Assembly (NCBI GenBank): GCA_030549175.1 | Contig: JAUKUA010000006.1 | Span: 4,154,001-4,218,000, forward strand | Reading direction: 5' to 3' | From: Lasiosphaeris hirsuta | Taxonomy: Eukaryota > Ascomycota > Sordariomycetes > Sordariales > Lasiosphaeriaceae | DNA: 64,000 nucleotides | Notes under the pieces: model-generated | What the model was told of the DNA's origin: nothing | Databases searched by the model: none | The model's input: only the letters and a program-made list of their open reading frames with translations | Translations under genes and position numbers: made by a program | Part shown: positions 34,274 to 45,150 of the stretch, one piece after another | Position numbering within the stretch: the first letter of the stretch is position 1 | Layout: each line of letters starts with the position of its first letter

Positions 34274-34389
34274 CCTCACGTTTCAAGTCAAGATACCTTG
34301 GCTGATGTTTGGACTTTATCTGCCCCTGATAGGTTGATGTATGAGCTGCTATCCGAGTATTAGTTGAGCCGTGAAGAGCAAGTCCCGGT

Positions 34390-36069
34390 TTAAACCGTAT
34401 ATCGGAACCACGGCACATTGTCAGCCAACTCCCGCTCAAGCCCCTTTTGCTCCTCCGTCAGCTCCTGAGGGCTATTATTCTCGCTCGCTATCGTGTCGCG
34501 CCCCGCGTTCTCCCTCCGGGACCAGATTGTCATAAACGATGTTAGAACGAAGGCCATGGCAACAAAACCAATCAAAATGCTGTGCCCTGTGACGAAACGC
34601 GGCCCGTCGCGAGAGAGATAAACGTACGAGGCAACAATGCCGCCACAGTTACCCCCCATAACTTGCATGGCGATGCCGGTTCCACGCTTCAAGCTGCCTC
34701 CAATGTTTCCGGAGTTCCATGCCAGCCCGAGCGGGATTTGCGGATAGATCCCTGCCAGACAGTTGGTTAGCCAGGGAAGAGTCAATCCTTTTTTTTTTTT
34801 TTTTTTTTTTTTCATAATGCCTCACCTATCGCGGCGAAGACCGTGCCGGTATATTGCACCGATGGGCTCCCAGTGGCCGCTAGCATGGAGAAGCCGGCAA
34901 TTGCAATCAGCTGGAACCCCAGCAGGAAGACGCCCCGCTGCCGATATCGATCGGCGAGCCAACTGGCCGTGATTGTGAAGAAACACGCACACACATACGG
35001 TGGCACCGTCATCAGTTGGGCATTGTTGGCCGTGTATCCCATGTTTTTGACAATAGTCGGGAGGAATAGCGAAAAGGAGTAAATCGGACAGAAGCCCGCC
35101 ATGCAAATAAGCATGTGAATGTATATCTTCCAGTCTGTCAGCGCCTGCCAAACGTATTTGAGATCGAAGTCGTTGGACAGGTGGCCGTGATCAGCCTTGA
35201 GGCGGCGTTCGACTTCCGCGCGCTCGTCGGGGCGGAGGAACTCGGCGCTGTGTCTGTCAGATTCTTCCCGGCCAGGTCGGCGCTCGAGGCTCAGGGGTCC
35301 CTTACGTTCCCGGGTAGTCACATATCGCCCAGTACGCCGAAAACGACACCAAAATACTCAACAGCCCTTCGAGGATGAAAATCCACGACCAAGCAGACAA
35401 GCCCCCGACGCCGCTCATCTCGGCGATTCCTCTAGCTAGAATACCACCAAAGGCACCGGCCAGCGTCGCGGCCGAGAAGAACAGCGCCATGCGGAAGCCG
35501 CATTCATGTCGGCAATACCACTGCGTGATGTAGTAGTTGACACCGGGAAACAAGCCGCCCTCAAACACGCCCAGAATAACCCGCGTGGCCATCAGCCCCG
35601 AGTAGTTCCTCACAAACCCCTGGCCGATCATGGCGGCGGACCAAAACACCATGATGAACGTCAGCCAGATCGAGGGGCGCACCCGCTTCATCATCATGTT
35701 GCTCGGGATCTCGGCCGCGATATAAAAGGGGAAAAGGATGGCGAGGCAGTCATTGTACTGTAGCCCGTGAAGCTTGAGGTCGGTCTCGAGGTTATCGAGG
35801 CGCGCGTTGCCGATGTTTGTGCGGTCGAGGAAGCATAGTCTGTGATGTCCCGGTTAGCCCCCTTTGTCTCATCTTGTGAACATTGAGGATTTAGGAGCTG
35901 CTCACAAGTAGATCAAGGACATGAACGGGATGATGTGCCAGTCCAGCCTCCATAGCAACCGCTTGGTTGCTTTCTCGCCCCAGCCCTGGATTTCCTGGTC
36001 TGGGACGTTGATGGATGCCGAGGCCGAGGTCTCCTCTGCCGAAAGGGCGCCGACCGTCTTTTCCGCCAT
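34390..36069 (-). CDS. MFS transporter, Dal5-like anion/cation symporter family
   Basis: Four exons on the minus strand, 36069-35906, 35839-35306, 35247-34826 and 34751-34390, encode 493 residues. The start gives MAEKTVGALSAEETSASASI; a cytoplasmic tail precedes TM1 (WHIIPFMSLIYLLCFLDR). The family signature LLCFLDRTNIGNARL is formed across intron 1. NMMMKRVRPSIWLTFIMVFW and GVFEGGLFPGVNYYITQWY are the usual blocks of the allantoate/nicotinate/vitamin permease group (ACS family). The second half has LICMAGFCPIYSFSLFLPTI and AIGIYPQIPLGLAWNSGNI, again created by splicing. About 12 membrane segments fit. It imports a small organic acid or vitamin across the plasma membrane; the substrate cannot be told from sequence. 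Intron 3 (74 nt) contains a run of about 24 A on the sense strand. Confidence 0.92.
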
Positions 36070-37791
36070 GTTTGGATGGGGCGCTGAGATGGCCGCGACT
36101 GCGCTATGCAATGCCAAAGACAAGTGAAGGGAAGATGGGCCGGGGGGGCCAACCCAGGAAGAGGGACGCAAAGCTCCACTCTATTTACAAGAGATAGAAA
36201 AACCGATAAAGAAGCAGCAATGCACGCTTCCTCGTCTCCAAAAGTGCTGGCGCAAAATGTTGGGTTTTGCGATTCCCATGCTAGACCCCAAAGGATCGAT
36301 AGGCTGCAGTCAGCATCCATCTGTACGACAGCTCGCGCAGTTTATTGACTCAAATAGGGGCCCTGGTCCGGCCGGTGCTCCTATAGCATCATATGGATTT
36401 GCAGATCCATCTGCCCTTACATTGCACGGGGACCGAATTACAACCCGAGGGAAGGAACATGCGGTGAGACATGATAGGTCGTGGCCGTTTAGCAGCGAAT
36501 AGGTGCCAAGGATAAATAGCGGGTGAGGCGCCGGATCCCGCTTCTCCCATATATAGCATACCTCCCCCGGGAGATCGCTGTGACACCTTCCTGAAATGAT
36601 GTGGCACTGGTATAACATTGGGCTGGGGCCATTGGCCCTTTTAGACAGGCCTTCGGATTTGTCGGCAGTGGAGTCGGAGTTTTTGATGGCACCCTACGAT
36701 GGCACCTTACCCTCGGCTTTTTCGCTAATCTTTGCTTTGACTTATGAGCGCTTCAACTTTGCCTCTGCGTGGGAGGGGCGGATTGATGAACGAGGCGTAC
36801 GGTAAACTGAAATTTGGGGGGGGGGGAGGGGATTTGCGGTTTTCCAGAAGGAAAGTCAGTGTCGAGAACAGCGCGAGTTCAGGTAGCCAAAAAGGGCCTG
36901 AATGCGGTTCCCAAGGAGGGAAGACTCAACTGACGGGAGCTGGTGCGCGCAGCGCAGAGAGAGAGAGAGAGAGAGAAAGGGGTAACCTCTGTCAATGCAG
37001 GCGTTAGGTCGGGCTCCAGTGACGGTGGGGGGTCGGTGCGGCCAGCCTGCCAGAAACCAGGCAGACAGACGGCAAGCCTGAGCTCCGCAAAGGCACGGGC
37101 TGGACACTAGCTTCTAATGACGGGCAAGTCGTGTGGACCGTCCTTGAAGCATGGACTCCTGTCGGGTGAGGCTCGTGCTGCTCTTGCCTTTGAGGGACAT
37201 GGAACAGCATCATTGACATCCGTGAAGACGAACACAACATGGCAGGTTGAACTTGACGTGCCAGAGAGGCTAATCGGATAGGAGCAAAATACTATAACCC
37301 CCCCCCCCCCTCCTCCGCGCTCCTTTTTCGTTCTCTCGTTCTGTCTCGTTTTGTCTCGTCCTGTCTCGTCTCGTCGCTTTGTTAGCAGCAAAGCAGCAAG
37401 TTGGTGTTAGTCTGCCCGGGTGCTCATCGCGTCCTTTACTGAGTACTCGAATGAATTGGTCGGTCCGTACCCGAAGCCAAAGATATGTGATGAAGTGAAT
37501 CTGTGACATGTTCAAGATCCCGATCATCTCATTTTTTGAATCAAGGTCTGGGTGCCGCACCTGGTACAATGAAAAAGACCCCGATGATAGCTTGACCCCC
37601 CAGCACCGTCGTTCGGCCCTTCGATTAATGCCCGAGGAAAATCCTTAGAGATTCTGGCAGCCCCCAATATTTCTAGTCCTCTCAACCGCGAGAGATCCGA
37701 CAGGGGGGGTCGGATGATGAGATTTGGCAACTTTTGCCATTATGTTGTATCCACCTACAGCCGTCCCATACACCCCAAGGATCTTGACCAC
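36070..37791. other. Intergenic with simple repeats
   Basis: No gene is supported. A (GA)n run lies at about 36956-36977 and a C-run at about 37299-37310. The left few hundred bases are the promoter region of the permease gene. Confidence 0.45.
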
Positions 37792-39081
37792 CTACCCCAC
37801 GATATTACCAGCCGTCTCTACGTGCTTCTTCTTCTCCAGATCCAGGCGCTCGGACACGTCGTAGGTTTCAACGGCCACGTTAGCGCCTGGCTTCGACACA
37901 AGCTCAACCATCTTGTAGAGAGTTGCGCCCGTATCCGGACCATTACCAGCCGACACTACACCATCCTCAACCTTGCACCACTCTTCCTGGATCTTGATTG
38001 CGTACTGCCCCCGCCCCCGAATACCGCGCTGTAACTGCAGTTCGAATACTGCGCCGTGCGGCACGAGGAACGCGCTGAGATCGGCCCCGGCGGAGCCGCT
38101 CTCCTCGCCAAGCATGGCTCCGAGGTAACGTCAATGGCTCGCGAGGCTTGCTCGATCTCAAACTTTGCCGCAATGCAGGTCGACGTCCCGGAGAGGCGCT
38201 CCTCGAGCTCCTCATCCCTCGGCCACGGGTTGAGGTAGTACATGTTCCTGGCCTTGGCATGCTTGGGGGTGTCCACCACATCCTGAATCAAGCCGGGAGC
38301 TGATTCAGCCTTGAATTGCGCTTCGCTGAAGAGCTTGGGCGATGTCGTGACCCTCGTGTTCGGGTCTCTGTTTGGGGTGTGGATGATGCTGATGATGATG
38401 ATGCGAAACGCCAGTAGGAGCTCGTCCTCGCTGAGACTGTCATCCTTGTTGGCCTTCAGGTTGATGCCTCGGATGTGTAGGTAAATTTGTGATGCCAGTC
38501 CAGTGCTGACTTGCCGGTGTGGGCCAGGATGTCTAGGAAAGTCGGCGTCGTTGGGGTTGAATCCGGTTGTGGGGTAGTGGGTTTCTGGGTCACTGGGTAC
38601 TTCAACTGGTAATGATTGGGGTTCGTAGGGGATATTGAAATGTTACCGTACCTCTCATTTTACTCAGTAAATCCGAGACCCTGCATCACTCTGCATGGCG
38701 GAAAGTGTTTGACGCGTTGGCAAACTCCAGGTCGGCAGTCAAGAACGTAGCTGCCTCCGGGGCCCTTTGTGGGATCGACAGCGGCGCGGGAAATATATTC
38801 GCATTAGACGCTAAGGCGCGCTCCAGAAACCTTGGAGCAATCGGTCCGGCTGATTGAGATTTAAGGACCCGGTACGACTGTGTTCGTCGGAGATTGTCAT
38901 CGTAAGCCATACCCATCGGGGAACCTAGGCCATATAAGGGCGGGACTGGCCGTCGCAAGGGGTCCGCGGTACTCCTAAACCTCACACCATCATATTTTGT
39001 CTCCCTGCCATCCCTTAATCGAGGATACCCGTGCTTCTCATGGACAATATCGACGCATATCTCCTCCTTGCTATTGGTCAT
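37792..39081 (-). pseudogene. Decayed gene of unknown family (one stop, one frameshift)
   Basis: On the minus strand, ATG 39081 opens a frame (MTNSKEEICVDIVHEKHGYP, later ERALASNANIFPAPLSIPQ and LTADLEFANASNTFRHAE) that meets TGA at about 38686. The same frame continues as CRVSDLLSKMR, and a 46-nt intron (38651-38606, GTACGG to ACCAG) would join it to VEVPSDPETHYPTTGFNPND, IYLHIRGINLKANKDDSLSE and ARNMYYLNPWPRDEELEERL. Near 38115 the reading shifts by one base to MLGEESGSAGADLSAFLVPH, IKIQEEWCKVEDGVVSAGNG and YDVSERLDLEKKKHVETAGN, ending at TAG 37792. The pieces look like one soluble protein of roughly 400 residues. I do not recognise the family. A sequencing error at the shift, or two smaller genes, would be alternatives. 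Confidence 0.5.
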
Positions 39082-40127
39082 GCACCTCGAACAGGGACGT
39101 TGTCCTGTTAAGAGTCAGCAAGTTTGCCCACACAGAGACCACCATGGTGCGTATTAGCACCCCATGGCATATGAATCATCGAGCTAAAAGGATATTGAGT
39201 TGATATGACGGTTCGCAAACATGTTAGTACACTTGCACCGCAAACGCTCTTTCATCATTTAAACCGTGACACAGACACAGTGGCCCGCGCCCAAGGCTGC
39301 AGGACGTACCATCGCATCTGCCAATGGTCAGTGATTGCACTAACCAGAGAGCCTCTGGAAGGCCCGGCTGGGGTAAACAAACCGGAGATAAGCTCTTTTG
39401 CAAGGTACACAGGCGGATGCTACATGGCCCTTTGTCTTTCTCTGTGGCTTAGGAGATGGTAGGCGATGGGGTAAAGAGCTCGCTGAACGCCCAAGTTGTT
39501 GGTGGTAGCAGAGAGAAGCTATCCTCGCGGATCTGGGTAGCCGTTGTTGGTCTTGTCTAGATCAGTGGGGTGGTTTTAAGGTTAGCGGCTCGGGTTTGGT
39601 CTACTGTCGAATTCAAAGATAGCAGATATCACCATCTTTTTTTCCCTTTTTTTTCTTTTTTTTTCGAGCCGGTAGACCTACTAAGGTAGCACTTTTTTTC
39701 AGGGTCAGTAGAACCCCCCCCATTCGGCCTGGCCAGTCAGGCACAATTCAATTAATCCCAGCCCCATGCTGAAGTGCCGTGGGACTCAGCCCCGCATATT
39801 CGACAGTTTTTTTGGGCTGAGCGCCGAGCTGGCTGGCGGCCGCGGCTGGTTCGGGCCTTATAGTTACCCACCGCAAGCTCAGCTAGGTGGGACGCTCACG
39901 CTTAGCTATGTCATGTCATGGCTGGGGGCCTACTCCCAACGCGGCGGTGGCGGTAATAACTAGGTACTCTCGAAACCGAAAAGATCATAATTCGTTACTG
40001 AATCAACTCGCCTCTTACTCTCCCATTGAGACTCGTGAGGAAATCAATGCTCCCTACAAATTAAGGCAAGTACACCTCAAAGTGAAACTACCTTTTCTAG
40101 GTACTTTCTATCTCTCAAATCAGCGCA
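39082..40127. other. Intergenic, T-rich
   Basis: No gene is seen. T-runs lie at about 39636-39664 and 39693-39700, followed by a C-run at 39714-39721. Nothing resembles a transposon end. Confidence 0.45.
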
Positions 40128-42683
40128 TCAGCGCTTTGGCCGGTCAATCAACCCATACGTATCGCTACCCTCCTGCACGTTTCCCGCATAAGCTAGCAGC
40201 TCCTCTCCCGCCCTGCTCGCCACGGCGTCGACCGTGATCGTCTTCAGCCCGTTCGATACCCGCCAGTGCTTCGCCGGCATGGTGAGTGTGCTGTCTTGTG
40301 GATACAAGAACGTTGTAAACACTCGTCCTACCGAGAGCTGCTCAATGCGACGGCGCAGCGTCTTGACGCCGGCACGTCCGCCGCAGCAGCAGGTGCAGAG
40401 CAGCGCCACGAGTACGATGACGCCCAGCCATGCCACCAAAACCGCAGCGGGGATGCCGAAGCGGGCGTCGAAGGTTATGCGATTCCCGATGGGCTGGACG
40501 AGAATCTCTCCCGCTGGCCTCGTGCCCGAGTTGACATGGCCGAGGACACCGCGGGTGCCCACGACGGCTGAGGCCGCGACGTCGGTCCCTGGAGCGCGTG
40601 TTTAGTTACGACGTCATATATGGCTCCGAGAGGGCCGGTGGCTTACACATGAGATTGATGATCCCGCCTGCCGAAGCTGCGTCCTGCGACATGGTCTGCC
40701 ACCGCCGGAAGACAGACATACTGGCGGCACCTCGGAGGTCAATCGGCCATCTTCCTGCCGAAGTGGCAACGCTGAGGTATACGGTATTCATGGCATACTG
40801 GGCAAAGTCTGCGCCGGCGAGGTTATCCCCCGCGCCCAGGTCCAACGTGGGGGCAAGGGGACCGTTCGACGTGCCGATGAGGTTGAAATCGGGCTTCCGC
40901 ACCGTCGACACGTTCTTTCGTGTTGCGGACTCTGGGGAAAGAAGCCCCCACATGGGATTAAAGCCATTCAGTCTAAAACCCCAATCTTCGAGGCCCCAGA
41001 GCGGGGCGTCGGCCTCTCTCGCGTATGTCTTTGGAGCGATGGCTAACACCTCTAGAGGAACGAGCCCCGTGCTGTTGGACAAGAAGCGCACCGTCTTGAT
41101 GGTGGCGCGTACCGAGGAGGCACACGCGTGCAACGGAGAGGACCATTTGCTTCCGCTCTCAAACAGAAGAGGGGAACCGCCGTCGGCCCTCTTCGGTACA
41201 CCCCGAAGGAGACCACACCCGACATAGATGTTGGTCATGTTGACTGGGTTGGCAGGTATCGTGCCCGCACAAATGGTGTTGATGGCATCGAACTCTGCTT
41301 GGGAGACGTTGAAGGGGTTCGAGTAGTTGCGACCGCCCACGGTGCCGCTGCTCGTCGACGAAGCAAGGTGGAAATAGTTGCCAAAAACAGTGGAGAGCTG
41401 CAGGAACTCATAGCCGTCGCTCGAATGGCGCGGCACAGGGAATCCCTTGCCAATGGTAGAGTCCATGTACGAGAACGACTTCATCCCTTGCTTCGGTTTG
41501 TCCTTCTCGTTGGTCACGTTGAGGTAGAGCATGGTGAAGGCGTTGTTCAGCCAGGCTGCTTTGTAGGCGCGCTGCTGGAGCTCAGGATCTGTCTGGCCGT
41601 CGAGGACCAGCAATGGCGGGAGTGTTGTGTTCATCTGGGAAAAGCCGCCACGGTCCGTGAGTAAAAGGTTGGCAATATTCCCCGCTGACCCGTTATTCAG
41701 TAGTGCCATCTCGAAATCCAGTGTCAGATTCGTGTTGACGCAGGCCGTCAGCGGCTCGACAAACAGAATGTCTTCTTCCCATGTCGCCCCGCGGCTCAAG
41801 CCGGTGGGTATTGTATGGTTACGGAACCCGATCCCGCCATTGATCGCATCGACAACGAGACCTTCAATGACCTTGTACTTGTTGTCGAGGATAGACGAGT
41901 CTAGCGGTCGGAACATACCGACCGAGATCTTGGCGTCGCCGAGGTCCGGGTCGACTTGGCTGGAAAGCTGGCGCCATTCGATGTCGAAGAAGTTGGACAC
42001 AGTCGAGTTACCAGTACCGCTGGAAAAGATGTCACGAGCTTCGTCTGGTACCGATGTGTTGTATCCTTTGGGCAGCTCGACCGCGAAACCATCGCCATCA
42101 GGGCTGTCGATAAAGACCACTTCGCTGTTGGAATACGGGCATGTGCCAACTTTTGCAGGCCTGTTCTGATGCTCGCCGGGGCAGATGCGAGAGGGGGGAT
42201 ACTGGCCTCGATCCGATGTCCCCAGACCATACGCGCTGTCGTCTTTGATGTACTCAAACGTCCCAGCCCGAGCAGGCAGAGTGATGGACTCCTCGCCCAA
42301 ACCGAGCGGCGTCACGATGCCTGTGATGGCACAAAGGAGTGCCATGAGCGGAAGGGCCTTGCACGTCACCCTGATCAGAGTCCGGGCAGTTCCTCCGCTA
42401 TCCGCCGAGTCGGTCCGCAAGATGGCCGGCCACACCGATGCCTGAAGGCTAGCATTTGCCACGGTCCTTTGTCATGTTAGCGGGCTCAAAATGGTGAGCG
42501 TGGAGCAAAAAGGTGAGCTCCGTACCATGTGCTAGCCGTCTCGGTATCCCGCAAGAGTCCCGCCAGGACATAGGTCAGAAGGGCGGGGCAGAAGAACCGG
42601 ATGACCACGACACAAGCGGCGATGATACCGGCGACATGCCCAACTGTTAGCTCGCCGACAAGCCGTGGCACGATGGACGACAT
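40128..42683 (-). CDS. Large fungal membrane glycoprotein, function unknown
   Basis: Three exons on the minus strand, 42683-42526, 42448-40647 and 40588-40128, encode about 806 residues (an AAAG acceptor 18 nt earlier would give 812). The N-terminus MSSIVPRLVGELTVGHVAGI leads into hydrophobic IIAACVVVIRFFCPALLTYV. A second segment is ALPLMALLCAITGIVTPLG, and a third near the C-terminus is AAVLVAWLGVIVLVALLCTC. Between the second and third lie about 560 residues with many N-glycosylation sequons (NHT, NLT, NGS, NTT, NVT, NYS, NVS, NMT, NST), so this part is probably outside the cell or in the lumen. The tail (GGRAGVKTLRRRIEQLSVGR and onward, about 90 residues) is basic and cytosolic-looking. 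This layout is common in uncharacterised Sordariomycete proteins. No catalytic motif is seen. Confidence 0.82.
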
Positions 42684-44820
42684 GTTGGGCGGTGGATCGG
42701 GTTGGTGTTTATCTCTAAGAAACGCTAGACCACGACGGCCAGCGAAGCGTTAGCCCCATGGTATAAGAACCAGAAGCGGAAGCTCATTTTCCTCACTTTT
42801 TTGCACACTATCTTGGCATTGAAAGGCTCGGGGCAGATCTCTCAGCTCGACAAGCCCCTGACGATAAGGCTAGGTATCCTTAGAGGGGGGGGAGCCCCTG
42901 CCAAGCCTCGAAGCGCGCCGTTTATTTGTTGTCATTGCTCTCCGATCATCGAGCGGCACCGATCATGATAAAGCCCCCCTGAAAACGTCATGTCAGCGGG
43001 TGAATATCTCCCCGCTTTTGAGATAATTTTGTCTCAGCCCAGCACTGAAGTCGAAGAAGCACGTCCCCGTGCAGGAGGTGCGGGCATGGAAGAAGAACAA
43101 CGAAGAAATTAGACCCGGCATCCAAATACCATTACCCCTGGCCGATCCGGAATGCGAAGAATACGATCTGGCGTCGCAAAGGTCACCTCGTCAAGCCAGT
43201 GTAGGGATTTGGGCCGCCGAGGGCGCGGGTCATCGAATGCTGGAAGCGCCAAGACCTAAATAGGCCGCCTGACCAGCTCGCTGCCTGCGCCTTTTTGACG
43301 ACGAAATGATGTGTGGATGGCTACAATTGTCACCTTCGACACGGCGTACCAGGTTCGTCGTGCATGCATGTGCGAAAATCCATCCCTTCGTCGAGTCCGT
43401 TTTTCGCATGTAAAGAGAAATATACCCGACCACAAGTCGCCATTTCCTTCCAAGATTCCAATCTACATCTAGCACCCCCTTATCCCCTACCAAACACCCG
43501 GCTACGATTTATTCTACGTCTCCCACTCCTAGTCCTGGTTCTCATAACTCGGTACACACTCTACCCTCTCCGGCGGCTGCCCCCGCCACTTAATTCCCAC
43601 TGTCAATCCTCCACCGACTTGTACACCACTTTCCGTTCTGGATTTGCCTCCCCCTCTCATCGCTATTCACCAACCCCCCCCGGGCACGACCGAAATTCCG
43701 CCATATCCTCTCCACCAAAGATCCTTACAAAACAGCTACGGCTCTCCCTGCAGGCACTCCCCCTCTTCCTCTGTCGGCCCACGAAACGAAACCTCCCCGC
43801 TCACGCTCCCTTGCTTAGTCGATCAAGTCCGATCTATCCTACCGGTCTCACAAGCAGGCCACAGATACTCCCGTCGGGCCAGTCCATGTGGCAGTCTTAG
43901 ATGTTCGTGGTCGTTCGATGGTCTGGAGCTAATTAGCCATGCCGGCCATGCCGCGAGCCAGGGCCGGGTCGGGCCGGACCCGGAGACCCCCCATATATGC
44001 CTTGTGGTCCTACGGTGTGTATGCTCCGTCCCCGGATCCTAGTGTGGTGACAGCGTGGACCCACTGCCGGCTTTAGGTCAGGTATGCTACACCTTATTAA
44101 CCCCGCCAGAGGCTAATGTGGCTACAAAGGCTCAGGCTCGGTGCGGTAGTTCCCGTTGTCTTCTTGTTCTGTCGGCAGAAGCTAAATTTTATCCCCTAAA
44201 TCCCTTATTCTGCTGCTGCGGGCTACATACCTTTTCCACCAGCAGAAACTACGCCCAGCGTCATAGAGGCCTAGTTATTGCCCATGAGCCCAGATTTGGT
44301 GTTTTCGCCGCCGTGGACTACGGACCTTTTCACTCGGCAGAAAATCTACGTCCAGGTCGATAGTCGGTCTGGTATGGCATCGTCAATTCGCCGTACGTTG
44401 GTTGGACTGAGAAGGGCTGTCTATTATGCACGCCTGTGCTAGAAAATGTAACGATAAATGCAGTAAATTGATGCTAGATTTGGCAGGGCGCGATTTGCAG
44501 GTAACCTAATAAGTAGGTTGGAAGCTTGTATGAGACGTGGAAACCGGAAATGAGGTCATCTACGAGGTCAAAACAAACCCAATAACAAGAGGCATGTTGA
44601 GACTGTTCGTTTGGTATGTTGATGCCTATAGTGCCCACCAGTTGTTTCAGGCAGCTTCGGCCCTGCGTGGTCACCCAGGCGTGTCCCAGCTGATTGGTAT
44701 TGGTGGTGGATGGTTCATTTCGGGGGGGCGTTCGCGGCTGACGGCGTCTGTTGTCGCCGTGTGTTGCCCTCAACAGCAGGTAGGTAAGCACGGAGGCCCA
44801 GACCTAACGCTTGAACACTC
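42684..44820. other. Intergenic, pyrimidine-rich, no gene seen
   Basis: Several open frames of 100-195 codons occur but have Ser/Pro/Leu-rich, shadow-like composition and no motif. The stretch 43.3-43.9 kb is rich in C and T. A G-run (ggggggg) lies near 42884. Confidence 0.45.
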
Positions 44821-45150
44821 TCATAGGCGCCTTGATGTGCCCTCCACCATTCCATTTTGTCTCTTCGATTCGTTGCCCTTCGCACGCGTGAGATCTTGGG
44901 CCACAGCTCTATTGTCCTCCTCATCAGCTTCCACCCAATCTCGCTTCTTCAATTGATATCGCGAGAACTCACCGGTGGAGCTGCCAGCGTGCTCCTTGAC
45001 GGCGCGGCGCTAGCGGACAAAGGCGATCTCGGCGGCCTAGGTTAGAGTCAAGCTCGCGAGGCGGTGCTGAACGGTTGAATGGATAGCGGGCAAGTACAGC
45101 TGTGCGGCGAACCGCGGCGCCCCGCTGAGGAGCTGGCGCTGCGTGAACAT
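44821..45150 (-). pseudogene. Short coding relic with two in-frame TAG codons
   Basis: A minus-strand frame of 110 codons runs from ATG 45150 to TGA 44821. Its peptide is protein-like: MFTQRQLLSGAPRFAAQLYL, then PAIHSTVQHRLASLTLT, a TAG, AAEIAFVR, another TAG, RRAVKEHAGSSTGEFSRYQL and KKRDWVEADEEDNRAVAQDL. Reading both stops as former CAG codons gives a smooth helical protein, which is an inference. Family unknown. It lies at the edge of the repeat-derived island. Confidence 0.4.

Noticed and set aside
43313..43900. 195-codon plus-strand frame
   Set aside because: It lies in pyrimidine-rich sequence giving Ser/Pro/Leu-rich nonsense; no homology recognised.
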